Below are positions 44,108-52,445 of a stretch of 64,000 nt of DNA, one piece after another. The stretch is from CANIGN01 sp041391385 (lineage in GTDB: Bacteria > Bdellovibrionota > UBA2428): the NCBI GenBank assembly GCA_041391385.1, contig JAWKOD010000005.1, positions 248,001 to 312,000 on the forward strand, given 5' to 3'. The first letter of the stretch is position 1; every line of letters starts with the position of its first letter. Both the position numbers and the translations under genes were made by a program. Below the pieces are notes generated by a model that searched no databases, had not been told where the DNA came from, and worked only from the letters and a program-made list of their open reading frames with translations.

Positions 44108-44949
44108 TTAAACGAAAATAAAATAGGCGAGAGGAAGCGTGAACGCGAGACCGTCAATACGGTCTAAAAGTCCACCGTGACCTGGCAATAGGTTTCCAGA
44201 ATCTTTGACCCTGAGACTCGCTTAAAGAAGCTTTCTAGAAAATCTCCGCCTTGAGCGAGGGGTGCGGCAAATAGTGTAAAGAGGAATATTTTTGAAAAAG
44301 GTATAGGGTCAAGTTTTAGTGAGTGCCAAGCAATTGTGAAAATCGCCGCAGCAATAGAAGAGCCGATGAGACCAGCATAAGCGCCCTCAATTGTTTTTTT
44401 AGGTGAAACAAGAGGCCAGAGAGGCGTTTTGCCGTAGCGTCTTCCCCAGATATAAGCTGCAATATCGCCAAAGAAAACAACTACCAGAGTAAGGAGGATG
44501 ACCCCTTTTCCATAGCTTGAAGTTGCCTTTGTAAGAAGAGGCGCAATGAATCCGAATAAAAAGAATATATAGAGAAGCCCTGCAAAGTAGAAGCTGTACT
44601 CTCTTAACATAGAGGAGAGGTCTTTATCGTCTTTGCTTTTGTGGGTCGCCATTGCGTCTATTACTAAAAAGAAGAGTGAGAGAACCCAAAAGAACCAAAT
44701 CCATTTAATTCCAACAGCACCTTTTAAGAAGCTATCAATAATGGCTAAGCAGATGGCAGCAATGCCCATGATGCCTCTCAGGGAGCGAGGTCGAATTGCA
44801 AAAATTCTTAAGTATTCTACCCAGCCTCTAAAAGAAAGAACGCAAAGAAAGGCAACAAGTACTGGCGCTGGCATTCCAAAAAGAATCCAGAGTACAAGTA
44901 CAGCGAGTGAAACTCCTACAAGGGTACGCGTTCTTGTTTCTGCACTCAT
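44108..44949 (-). CDS. cdsA: Phosphatidate cytidylyltransferase, one frameshift as read
   Basis: Makes CDP-diacylglycerol for phospholipid synthesis. About seven membrane helices and the family motif GDIAAYIWGRRYGKTPLWPLVSPKKTIEG are present. As read the frame breaks in the C-terminus at a GGG run (44209-44211, plus CCC) and would end ETYCQVTVDF at 44164. Adding one G restores VKDSGNLLPGHGGLLDRIDGL, the invariant CDP-alcohol signature, and the end at TAA 44108-44110, giving ~280 residues. The enzyme is essential, so this is almost surely a sequence error. It starts inside the uppS stop (ATGA). Confidence 0.92.
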
Positions 44950-45675
44950 GGGTTGAGGTCTCCAGTTTCTTTTACTTTTCCAAAGCGACGTTCTCTTGTG
45001 GCAAAATGATCGCAGGCTTCAAAAGGTCTTTTTTGTAAAATCTGGCCAAAATTTGGGAGATACATAGAATTCGGAATAGGCCGCCTGCCAAAGCATGAAA
45101 TTAGAAATTCTAAATTCTCCACTTGTGCGAATAATGAGGTCAGGGTCGTCTAGCTCGCTCGTATGAAGAGCTTTCGAGAAAGTGTTCTCGTTGATGTCTT
45201 CTATTGAGATTTCTCCACTCAAAACCTTTTCTGAGAGTTTACGAGTCGCTTGAAGGATGTCGTCCCTGCCACCGTAACTCATCATAAAGTTTAGGTTGAG
45301 GCCGTTGTTTGTTTGGGTAATTTCTACACAGTTTTTGAGTTTTTCTCTTAAGAGCGAGGGCGCTTTGTCCATATCGCCCAAAACTCTAACTCGAACATTG
45401 TTTGTTATGAGTCTTTGAAGCTGCTTATCGAGAAACTTGTACATGAGGTCCATAAGAACCTGAATCTCAGTTATGGGGCGTTTCCAGTTCTCAGTTGAAA
45501 AACAAAAGAGGGAAAGTGTCTTAATCTCAGTTTCAAGGACTGCTTCGATAATGCTGATAACCTTATCGGCTCCTTGCATGTGGCCTTGGAGTCTTTTCCA
45601 GCCACGCGACTGAGCCCAGCGCCCATTCCCATCCATAATGATGCCTACGTGACGTGGCCACTGAGATTCGGTCAT
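44946..45675 (-). CDS. uppS: Undecaprenyl diphosphate synthase, two frameshifts as read
   Basis: Makes the C55 lipid carrier for peptidoglycan. IIMDGNGRWAQSRGWKRLQGH (active-site Asp and FPP loop), FCFSTENWKRP and SGEFRISNFMLWQAAYSE are intact. As read it stops at 45019 after WPDFTKKTF. Adding one A at the run 45029-45034 and one T at 45021-45024 continues as KDLFEACDHFATRERRFGK, the usual UppS tail, to a TGA at 44946 that overlaps the cdsA start. That gives 243 residues, the family norm. Two errors in one essential gene argue for assembly errors. Confidence 0.92.
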
Positions 45676-45678
45676 TTA

Positions 45679-46227
45679 TTAAACTGTTAAAACTTCCTTG
45701 CTTTTAGCTTCTACGACAGAATCTACTTGCGCAACAAAGTCGTCAGTTAATTTTTGAATTTTATCTTGGTTGGATTTTTGAAGGTCTTCACCTTGAGTTT
45801 TGTCAGCTTTGATATGATCGTTGGCATCTTTGCGGGCGCCGCGAATAGCAACTTTGCAATCTTCGCCAAGCTTCTTAACCGTTTTAACAATATCTTTGCG
45901 ACGATCTTCGCTGAGTGCCGGTACGTTGAGACGAATAAGTTTACCGTCTACTTGTGGCGTGAGTCCAATGTTGGCAGCAACAATTGCTTTTTCAACAAGA
46001 GGAATTGCTGATTGGTCCCAGCATGAAATTTGAAGAGTTTTTGCGTCAGGGACTGCTACTTGAGCAATCTGTTTTAAGGGAGTGGGCGTGCCGTAATAAT
46101 CAACACGAACGTTGTCTACGAGGCTAGGAGAGGCTCTTCCAGTACGAAGCTTCACAAGCTCGTTCTTAAGACTTACGAGGGCTTTTTCCATTTTGTCTTT
46201 TGAATCACTAAAAATTAAATCGCTCAT
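45679..46227 (-). CDS. frr: Ribosome recycling factor
   Basis: Releases ribosomes from mRNA after termination, with EF-G. The 182 residues match the family throughout: LVKLRTGRASPSLVDNVRVDYYG, TPLKQIAQVAVPDAKTLQI, and RKDIVKTVKKLGEDCKVAIR. It overlaps pyrH by 4 bases (ATGA) and is followed 3 bases later by uppS, within the conserved run. Confidence 0.95.
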   Translation of the reverse strand: MSDLIFSDSKDKMEKALVSLKNELVKLRTGRASPSLVDNVRVDYYGTPTPLKQIAQVAVPDAKTLQISCWDQSAIPLVEKAIVAANIGLTPQVDGKLIRLNVPALSEDRRKDIVKTVKKLGEDCKVAIRGARKDANDHIKADKTQGEDLQKSNQDKIQKLTDDFVAQVDSVVEAKSKEVLTV

Positions 46228-47030
46228 TTTTTCTTTTTCCCCTTAGATTCTTTCTTGTTTTTTGAATCAGTTTTTTTTACGCGTACAAATTCACTCTCGC
46301 AGTCTGTGCTGACAAGTGTGCCGATTTTTTTGCCTTTTAAGAAGTCTGAAATGGAGCCAGGAGTGCGGATGTTGAGAATTTGAATAGGAAGCTTGTTGTC
46401 CATGCAAAGACTAATGGCCGTACTGTCCATAACTTGTAAATTACGGTTGAGCACATCGATGTAGTTGATGTGCTTGAGCATAACGGCTTCTTTGTTTTTG
46501 CGTGGGTCCGCATCATAAACACCGTCCACATTTGTAGCTTTGATAAGGATGTCGGCTTCGACTTCCATGGCTCTTAATGAGGCAGCGGTATCTGTTGAAA
46601 AATAAGGATTACCTGTTCCACTTGCAAAAATAACAACGCGTCCTTTTTCAAGGTGGCGCGTAGCTCTTCTTCGAATGTAGGGCTCAACAACTTGTTCCAT
46701 GCGAATGGCACTTTGAACTCGTGTGTAGATATTTCTACGCTCAAGGGCGTCTTGCAGTGCAAGTGCATTAATGCACGTAGCGAGCATTCCCATGTAGTCG
46801 CCTGTCGCTCGGTCCATGCCTTTTTCGGAGCCTTGAATGCCTCTGAATATATTTCCACCACCGACAACGATGGCAATTTGGACGTCCATCTTTAATACGG
46901 CTTCAATTTGGTCAGCCATAAAATCGAGGGTTAGGGCATCAAGCCCAAACTCTCGGTTTCCGGCGAGTGCCTCACCAGAGAGTTTGAGCAGGATACGTTT
47001 ATAACTTTTTCCAGATGCTACAGGTGTCAT
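46224..47030 (-). CDS. pyrH: Uridylate kinase
   Basis: Phosphorylates UMP to UDP. Motifs ILLKLSGEALAG, VVGGGNIFRG, DRATGDYMGMLATCINALAL and NVDGVYDADPRKNKEA are all typical of bacterial PyrH. The last ~20 residues (KKTDSKNKKESKGKKKK) are a Lys-rich tail beyond the normal ~240-residue enzyme. It is the third gene of the rpsB run. Confidence 0.95.
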   Translation of the reverse strand: MTPVASGKSYKRILLKLSGEALAGNREFGLDALTLDFMADQIEAVLKMDVQIAIVVGGGNIFRGIQGSEKGMDRATGDYMGMLATCINALALQDALERRNIYTRVQSAIRMEQVVEPYIRRRATRHLEKGRVVIFASGTGNPYFSTDTAASLRAMEVEADILIKATNVDGVYDADPRKNKEAVMLKHINYIDVLNRNLQVMDSTAISLCMDNKLPIQILNIRTPGSISDFLKGKKIGTLVSTDCESEFVRVKKTDSKNKKESKGKKKK

Positions 47031-47043
47031 GCTTAACAGCAGC

Positions 47044-47697
47044 TTAGTTCATGCCAGCTTGAGCGGCTACTTCAGCAGCAAAATCATTTGATTTTTTCTC
47101 AAGACCTTCGCCAAGCTCCCATCGTACAAAACGACGCACCTTGATATTCTCGCCAATCTTAGCAACCATTTCTTGTAAAACAGTACCTACTGTTTTGTCT
47201 GGGTCCTTGAGGAAAGATTGCTTTAATAAACAAACTTCATCGAAGTATTTAGACATTTTGCCTTCGACGATTTTTTCGGCAACCGCTTGGGGCTTGCCTG
47301 ATTTAATAGCTTGATCGAGAGCAATTTCTTTCTCTTTTGCTAAGACTTCAGCGGGAACTTCTTCGGGCTCAATGTAAGAAGGTTTGTTTGCAGCAATGTG
47401 CAAACAAACATCTTTGATAAAAGCTTGAAACATTTCATTTTTAGCTACGAAGTCTGTTTCGCTGTTTACTTCTACAAGGACTCCGATGTTTCCACCTGCG
47501 TGGATGTAGGAGCCAATTGCGCCTTCAGTCGCAATACGACCTGATTTTTTAGCGGCAGAAGCGAGGCCTTTTTTACGAAGAGCAACAATGGCTTTTTCCA
47601 TATCACCACCTGTTTCTTCGAGAGCTTTTTTACAATCTAACATTCCAGCGCCTGTCTTTTGGCGCAATTCACTTACCATTCCTGCGGTAACAGCCAT
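47044..47697 (-). CDS. tsf: Elongation factor Ts, short form
   Basis: Nucleotide exchange factor for EF-Tu. The N-terminal UBA-like helices (LRQKTGAGMLDCKKALEETGGDMEKAI) and the core SETDFVAKNEMFQ are diagnostic. At 217 residues it is a short form, lacking part of the second core subdomain found in ~290-residue proteins; similar short forms exist in other lineages. It follows rpsB by one base. Confidence 0.94.
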   Translation of the reverse strand: MAVTAGMVSELRQKTGAGMLDCKKALEETGGDMEKAIVALRKKGLASAAKKSGRIATEGAIGSYIHAGGNIGVLVEVNSETDFVAKNEMFQAFIKDVCLHIAANKPSYIEPEEVPAEVLAKEKEIALDQAIKSGKPQAVAEKIVEGKMSKYFDEVCLLKQSFLKDPDKTVGTVLQEMVAKIGENIKVRRFVRWELGEGLEKKSNDFAAEVAAQAGMN

Positions 47698-47698
47698 T

Positions 47699-48565
47699 CT
47701 AGTTTTCCTCGCTTGTGTTTTTGATGCTACGACGTTTTTCGACGTTAATAGTGCGGCCTTCTCTGTCAGTTGTTGATTTCATATCTTCAACAGGTTTTGA
47801 AATAGAAGGGGTAGGAGCTGCTGCTACTGGAGCAGGAGCGGCTTCTCTTTTGTCAGAGAAAGCTCTTACTTTTTCTTCGTGAATACGTGCGCCATCTAAG
47901 AAAGCATCTGCAACAGCTGCAGCGAAAAGCTTGATAGATTTCAAGGCGTCGTCATTTCCAGGGATTACAAAGCTTACGTCATCGGGGTCACAGTTTGTAT
48001 CTGTAATCGCGATGATTGGAATTCCCAATTTTTTAGCTTCTTTAACAGCATTGTGTTCTTTCATGGGGTCAATGATGAAGATCGCTCCTGGACGGTCTTT
48101 CATAGTGCGCACACCACCCAAGTTACGAACGAGTCGCTCGTGTTCTTTGTCGAAAGCAGATCTCTCTTTAGCAGAAAGTTGATCGGCAAGACCGGAAGCG
48201 ATTTTGTCGTCGTGCTTTTGAAGTGAATCAAGACATGTTTGAATTGTCGGGAAGTTCGTAAGAGTTCCACCCAACCAACGCTCGTTTACGTAGGGGCATC
48301 CAGCTCTTTCAGCTTCTTCTTTTACGACGTCTTTACATTGAGTTTTCGTTCCAACAAAAAGAATTTTTTTGCCTTTTGCAGAAAGCTGAGTGACGAACGT
48401 TAAAGCTTCGCGAGTCAAGTGAACGGTTTTTTGAAGGTCGATGATGTAAATACCGTTTCTGTCGCCGAAGATGTAGGGTTTCATTTTGGGGTTCCAACGG
48501 CTCTTTTGGTGACCGAAGTGTACGCCTGCCTCGAGGAGGTCTTTCATTGTGATTTGAGTTGCCAT
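47699..48565 (-). CDS. rpsB: 30S ribosomal protein S2
   Basis: The sequence follows S2 throughout: LLEAGVHFGHQKSRWNPKMK, IIDLQKTVHLTREAL, NERWLGGTLTNF and PGAIFIIDPMKEHNAV. The last ~50 residues are a Pro/Ala and charged extension beyond the usual end. AAGGA lies nine bases ahead of ATG 48565. First gene of the run rpsB-tsf-pyrH-frr-uppS-cdsA-rseP. Confidence 0.95.
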   Translation of the reverse strand: MATQITMKDLLEAGVHFGHQKSRWNPKMKPYIFGDRNGIYIIDLQKTVHLTREALTFVTQLSAKGKKILFVGTKTQCKDVVKEEAERAGCPYVNERWLGGTLTNFPTIQTCLDSLQKHDDKIASGLADQLSAKERSAFDKEHERLVRNLGGVRTMKDRPGAIFIIDPMKEHNAVKEAKKLGIPIIAITDTNCDPDDVSFVIPGNDDALKSIKLFAAAVADAFLDGARIHEEKVRAFSDKREAAPAPVAAAPTPSISKPVEDMKSTTDREGRTINVEKRRSIKNTSEEN

Positions 48566-48834
48566 TTTTCTTTTCCTTTTATGTCTCTGACATGCGAATT
48601 TCAGATTTAAATCCTAAAAATTGCAAACAGAGGTCTCTTACTACGTCCCGATTGTCCTCCGCCAGGTTAACAGGTGGGGCCTCAAATTCAGGCGAATTTA
48701 GGGCTTGTCCAACTGCTCGGGTCGTATTCTATTTTTGTCCCGGCGTGTGTTGTCTTGCCCCTATATCTAGCTGAGAGTGGGAAGGGGGTCAATTGCCGAA
48801 AATCGCTAATAGTTTAGAGGTTTAAGGGTCATAA
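48566..48834 (-). promoter_or_regulatory. Leader and promoter region of the rpsB run
   Basis: This 269-base spacer separates rpsB from the DUF1554-like lipoprotein gene on the same strand. It must hold the promoter of the housekeeping run. On the minus strand TAGAAT (about 48727-48732) resembles a -10 box, but the nearest -35-like AAGACA is 19 bases away, so the match is poor. No gene-sized reading frame or clear hairpin is visible. Confidence 0.3.
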
Positions 48835-49452
48835 TTACCAACAAAGGCAAAGGATTGGAAGGGAGGTCCCGATTGAGCAATTGGAGGCTACCCCTGAGTT
48901 CCAGCTTCCAGGGGTTACGGCTGCGTTAATTTGTGAAGCTTTGCCTACTTCTCCTCCAGAGCTTGAGATCCAATCCAAACAATTGACCTCAGCAACTCCA
49001 TTGGAGTTGAATCCCGTCCACACGAGATTACCTGTCATTCCGGTGCCTTCCATAGTGATGTCGCGATCGTCAATCAAGTCAGACCAGTTAGAGGCTATTT
49101 CAACATCGTCTAGACTGACAAAGGGGACATCTGTGGGGACGCCGTAGTTTGTGGGTAGGTCTACAATTCCGTTATCAGTAGAGTAACCCAAAAGTGAAAC
49201 GAAGTTTGTACAACTTATACCCCAAGCCACTTGATTTGTTGTATAGGTGTCCTCGCAAAAGCTGTTTGAATTTGTGCGGTTTCCAATCACGGCATTTCCA
49301 TAACTATTATCTGTTTGGTAGATATTCACTTCTTCAACGGAAACGCCTGCAGCTGCGCTCGAAGAAGAATTTTTACAAGTGCTTAAGAACATAAAACTTG
49401 GAATAACAAGAAATAGGGGGAGCTTCTTTAACTCAAATGCACTTAGTTTCAT
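48835..49452 (-). CDS. Exported lipoprotein with DUF1554-like domain
   Basis: Residues 1-26 form a lipoprotein-type signal (LFLVIPSFMFLSTC). After a Ser/Ala linker, the protein carries a Cys-paired domain with NLVWTGFNSNGVAEVNCLDWISSSGG, then GSWNSGVASNCS, ending LPILCLCW. This is the spacing of DUF1554 domains (WTG.N..G....C..W.S......C....LYC), known from surface lipoproteins of Leptospira and deltaproteobacteria; they resemble the endostatin/lectin fold and may bind glycans. Function not known. Confidence 0.65.
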   Translation of the reverse strand: MKLSAFELKKLPLFLVIPSFMFLSTCKNSSSSAAAGVSVEEVNIYQTDNSYGNAVIGNRTNSNSFCEDTYTTNQVAWGISCTNFVSLLGYSTDNGIVDLPTNYGVPTDVPFVSLDDVEIASNWSDLIDDRDITMEGTGMTGNLVWTGFNSNGVAEVNCLDWISSSGGEVGKASQINAAVTPGSWNSGVASNCSIGTSLPILCLCW

Positions 49453-49581
49453 AGGTAGCTATAGGATACGAGAAAAAATCCATAAATAAAGCTCTTTGTC
49501 CAAAATAGAAGGTTCATCGCAGTTTTTATGATGTCTTTAGTCAAGTTGCCCGAATAGTTAAGAACGCGCTATTCTACACGT

Positions 49582-51300
49582 ATGCAGAAGCCCCTCTTTG
49601 AAGAATTTATTGCTTCTGCTCCCAAGACTCCCGGTTGCTATGTGATGAAAGATGAAGCGGGAGCGATCATTTACGTTGGAAAAGCGAAGAATATTCGAAG
49701 TCGAGTCATGAGTTATTTTCGCTCACGCGTCGATAGTCCCAAAACCGTGGTGCTGGTTTCCAAAATTAAAAGCATGGAGTTCTTGGAGACAGAGTCTGAA
49801 GTCGAAGCGCTATTGCTTGAAAATACACTCATTAAAAAGCATCGCCCTCGCTACAACATTAGGCTCAAAGACGATAAGACTTATCCCTATATTTGGATTG
49901 ATACGAATCATGAATTTCCTCGTGCTTATTTCGCACGTAAGCCTAAAGTTAATGCCGGCGGACTCTACTTTGGTCCCTATCCCAGTCCCTTTGCCTTAAG
50001 GCAACTTTTGCAGCTGGCTTCAAAGGCTTTTTTGCTCAGGGATTGTAGAGATACCGAGTTTGCCAATCGCTCTCGACCTTGTTTGAGCTATCAAATTGGT
50101 CAGTGCACAGCTCCCTGTGTGGAGTATGTTGATCGCAAAGAATATCAAACACAGGTGAATGAATTTTTGCGTTTTCTCAAGGGTGAAAACGAAATGCTGC
50201 GCGATCTTTGGCAAGCGCAAATGGAAAAAGCATCTGAAACAATGAATTTTGAAGAAGCTGCGCGCTTTCGAGATCGCTTGCAAGCTCTAGAGGATTTGCA
50301 GCGCGATCAGCGTGCTGTGGATCTCAACGACATGAAGAGTCGCGATGTGTGGTGCTATTGGCCCTTTGACTTTTTTAGCTCTCAAAATGCTGAAAAAACA
50401 GATTTCGATTTATTGCTACTTCAATTTAGAGATGGAAAATGGTGGGGGCGGCAGCATTTTCCAATTCTATTGGAAGACATGGACTTAGATCGCGAAGATT
50501 TTATAAGCCTCTTATCGCGCTATTATTTAAAAGCAGATATCCCAACAGAGGTTATTGTCCCTCCCGATTTTTCTCCTGCAGAGACAATAGCTCTGCGAGA
50601 TTTGCTCCACAGAGAAAGTGAAGCACGCCAGAACTTACCCTTTGAGTTTGAAAAAGTTTCAAGTGTTCAGACTGGAGACAAGCTTTGGAAGATATGGGAT
50701 TTGGCTTTATCAAATGCAAGATCACTAGGTGAAGAGCAGTCAAAGTTACGCGACCGCAGAAGAGACTCTGTTCAGCAGTTATCAAAGTTTCTAAAATTAA
50801 AACAAAAACTCGAGCGAATTGAGTGCTTGGATATTTCTAATTTCCAAGGTGCTGAGAATGTGGGAGCTTGTGTCGTTTTTTTGAATGGCAAAAAAGCCCT
50901 CGAAGAATATCGAAATTTCATAGTGAAGAGCGTTCAGGGCCAGGATGATTTTGGAAGTCTGCAAGAAATTGTGCGACGTCGCTATGGAAAGTCGGATAGC
51001 CCCCGACCCGATTTGCTCATTGTGGATGGAGGAAGAGCACAGCTTGAGAGTGTGATGGCTGCTATGAAAGAAGTCGCTGTAAGCTTCCCAGTTGTCGGTC
51101 TCGCTAAATCTCGAACGACACGAGATTTTAGTTCCTCTGAAGTAGAGACAAGCTCGGAGCGATTTTTTCTGCCGGGACAAAAGAATCCAAAAATTATCAA
51201 GGAGCCCTCAGTTCTTCGCCTTGTTACTGAGATTCGCGATGAAGCTCATCGCTTTGCTATTAGCTTTCACCGCAAGCGACGCGACCAAATTGAAGAGTGA
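49582..51300 (+). CDS. uvrC: Excinuclease ABC subunit C lacking the C-terminal HhH domain
   Basis: Nuclease subunit of nucleotide-excision repair. The GIY-YIG domain (GCYVMKDEAGAIIYVGKAKNIRSR), Cys-rich part (RDTEFANRSRPCLSYQIGQCTAPC), UVR helix (NFEEAARFRDRLQALEDL) and RNase H-like C-terminal nuclease (ECLDISNFQGAENVGACVVF, LLIVDGGRAQLESV) are intact. The protein stops at HRKRRDQIEE, 572 residues, without the helix-hairpin-helix pair that normally follows and helps the 5' incision. A dispersed repeat begins 14 bases after the stop, so the tail may have been lost with its insertion. I see no HhH sequence in the other frames downstream. Confidence 0.92.
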   Translation: MQKPLFEEFIASAPKTPGCYVMKDEAGAIIYVGKAKNIRSRVMSYFRSRVDSPKTVVLVSKIKSMEFLETESEVEALLLENTLIKKHRPRYNIRLKDDKTYPYIWIDTNHEFPRAYFARKPKVNAGGLYFGPYPSPFALRQLLQLASKAFLLRDCRDTEFANRSRPCLSYQIGQCTAPCVEYVDRKEYQTQVNEFLRFLKGENEMLRDLWQAQMEKASETMNFEEAARFRDRLQALEDLQRDQRAVDLNDMKSRDVWCYWPFDFFSSQNAEKTDFDLLLLQFRDGKWWGRQHFPILLEDMDLDREDFISLLSRYYLKADIPTEVIVPPDFSPAETIALRDLLHRESEARQNLPFEFEKVSSVQTGDKLWKIWDLALSNARSLGEEQSKLRDRRRDSVQQLSKFLKLKQKLERIECLDISNFQGAENVGACVVFLNGKKALEEYRNFIVKSVQGQDDFGSLQEIVRRRYGKSDSPRPDLLIVDGGRAQLESVMAAMKEVAVSFPVVGLAKSRTTRDFSSSEVETSSERFFLPGQKNPKIIKEPSVLRLVTEIRDEAHRFAISFHRKRRDQIEE

Positions 51301-51313
51301 CTGCCACCGATGA

Positions 51314-51375
51314 TGGAGAAAGTATCCAGGTGAGTGGAGAAAGGGGATAGGCACCTTTTTGCGGGCACCTTTTTG
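51314..51375 (+). repeat. Dispersed repeat, family B, copy 2, after uvrC
   Basis: The 46-base unit at 51314-51359 matches 22865-22910 at 42 of 46 bases: TGGAGAAAGTATCCAGGTG and TAGGCACCTTTT are exact, with four differences between them. It is followed by a tandem second GGCACCTTTTTGCG. There are thus two copies of GGCACCTTTT here, at 51350 and 51364. Confidence 0.75.
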
Positions 51376-51398
51376 CGACGCTCTGCGCACTGACACAA

Positions 51399-51536
51399 AT
51401 GAAAGTTTTTTACAGTATTTTTTGCACAGGTGAGAGAGTTTCTTTGCTAGAAGTATCCGTGGAGGAATTAGAGGGGTATGAAAAAGTTAAAACGCCTTAT
51501 GGTGCAGATGTTCATAAAATTAGTTGTTTAGTTTAA
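51399..51536 (+). CDS. Possible small protein, 45 aa
   Basis: A short frame from ATG 51399 to TAA 51536: hydrophobic start MKVFYSIFC, then a charged part (LLEVSVEELEGYEKVK) and ISCLV at the end. The composition looks protein-like and the frame fills the space between the repeat and the next gene. It has no good ribosome site and no known relative that I recognise, so it may be a remnant. Confidence 0.3.
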   Translation: MKVFYSIFCTGERVSLLEVSVEELEGYEKVKTPYGADVHKISCLV

Positions 51537-51541
51537 GTTTT

Positions 51542-52417
51542 TTATCTTAAGGCTAAACTTGCCAAGAGACTGCGAGCGAGATCTTGAGGGTTGAATGAGG
51601 GGTCAAGATCGGAGTAGCGGTTGCGTTCAGCTTCGTTCCAAGAACTTTTATGTTTTTCACGCCACCAGTATTTGTGTAAATTTTGAGCTGCCGTGGGATT
51701 TGTTACACTTAAGTTGGCCAAGCTTTCAAGAAGCCGTTCTTTCATGGGGTAGTCGAGTGTTTTAAAAACAGGAAGAAGCTCTTCTACATTTCTAACCCGA
51801 GAGTCATATTGTGTTTCTGTAATATGCCATGCTGCTTCGGGCGAGGCGCCATAGGCAGCGCGGTTTGCTCTATATTCACGACTTAACTGATTAATGGGAT
51901 TGTTTAAGGTTTCCGTATCTGAAAAATCTGAAGCAGGATGTCCTTCCGTAATGTCTTTTGCGTGCCATAACTCATGGAAGAAGGAATGTGCGGGACTGTC
52001 ACTTTGAGTTGCTCCTTTTGAGTTAATATTTACAGCTTGAGGCTCGTTCTTGAGAAAAATACTTACAGTTTTAGTGCTTGGGTCACATACGTTTGAGCCT
52101 TCGCGATCTATTGCAACAAGCTTCCATCCCTCAGAAGCGGGGCTATCGAGAAACGCCATTAGGCTTTTAAATTCGGCTGTGTTTGTTGGGGCGTAAGCTT
52201 CAAGTGAGGCTCTGAGTTTAGCTTTAGCTTCGTCTCTTCCTGAAAACCTTTGAAGAACTGGCTCCCAGTTTACATTATTCCGTTTTATGGGGGCTTGGGG
52301 GACGTGAGCCAAAGCAGTTTCTTGAGGGGTTTCTCTTCTGGTTAACCATGTAAAGCAGGACAAGCGTGCATTTCCCTCTTGGACTATAAGAACTGCTAAA
52401 AAAAGAAGTGTGCGCAC
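51542..52417 (-). CDS. Exported HExxH metalloprotease-like protein
   Basis: The N-terminus (MRTLLFLAVLIVQEGNARLS) is a signal peptide. A zinc-protease motif SFFHELWHAKD occupies residues 146-155 (His148, Glu149, His152); a Glu in REYRANRAAYG (Glu181) lies about 30 residues on, as the third ligand does in gluzincins. The combination HELxHA plus an acidic residue downstream is like that of M91/NleD-type effector proteases, but overall similarity is not established. The rest is helical and polar. Targets unknown. Confidence 0.6.
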   Translation of the reverse strand: MRTLLFLAVLIVQEGNARLSCFTWLTRRETPQETALAHVPQAPIKRNNVNWEPVLQRFSGRDEAKAKLRASLEAYAPTNTAEFKSLMAFLDSPASEGWKLVAIDREGSNVCDPSTKTVSIFLKNEPQAVNINSKGATQSDSPAHSFFHELWHAKDITEGHPASDFSDTETLNNPINQLSREYRANRAAYGASPEAAWHITETQYDSRVRNVEELLPVFKTLDYPMKERLLESLANLSVTNPTAAQNLHKYWWREKHKSSWNEAERNRYSDLDPSFNPQDLARSLLASLALR

Positions 52418-52445
52418 TCTTTAAGTATAAGGCTTTTTGTGCACT

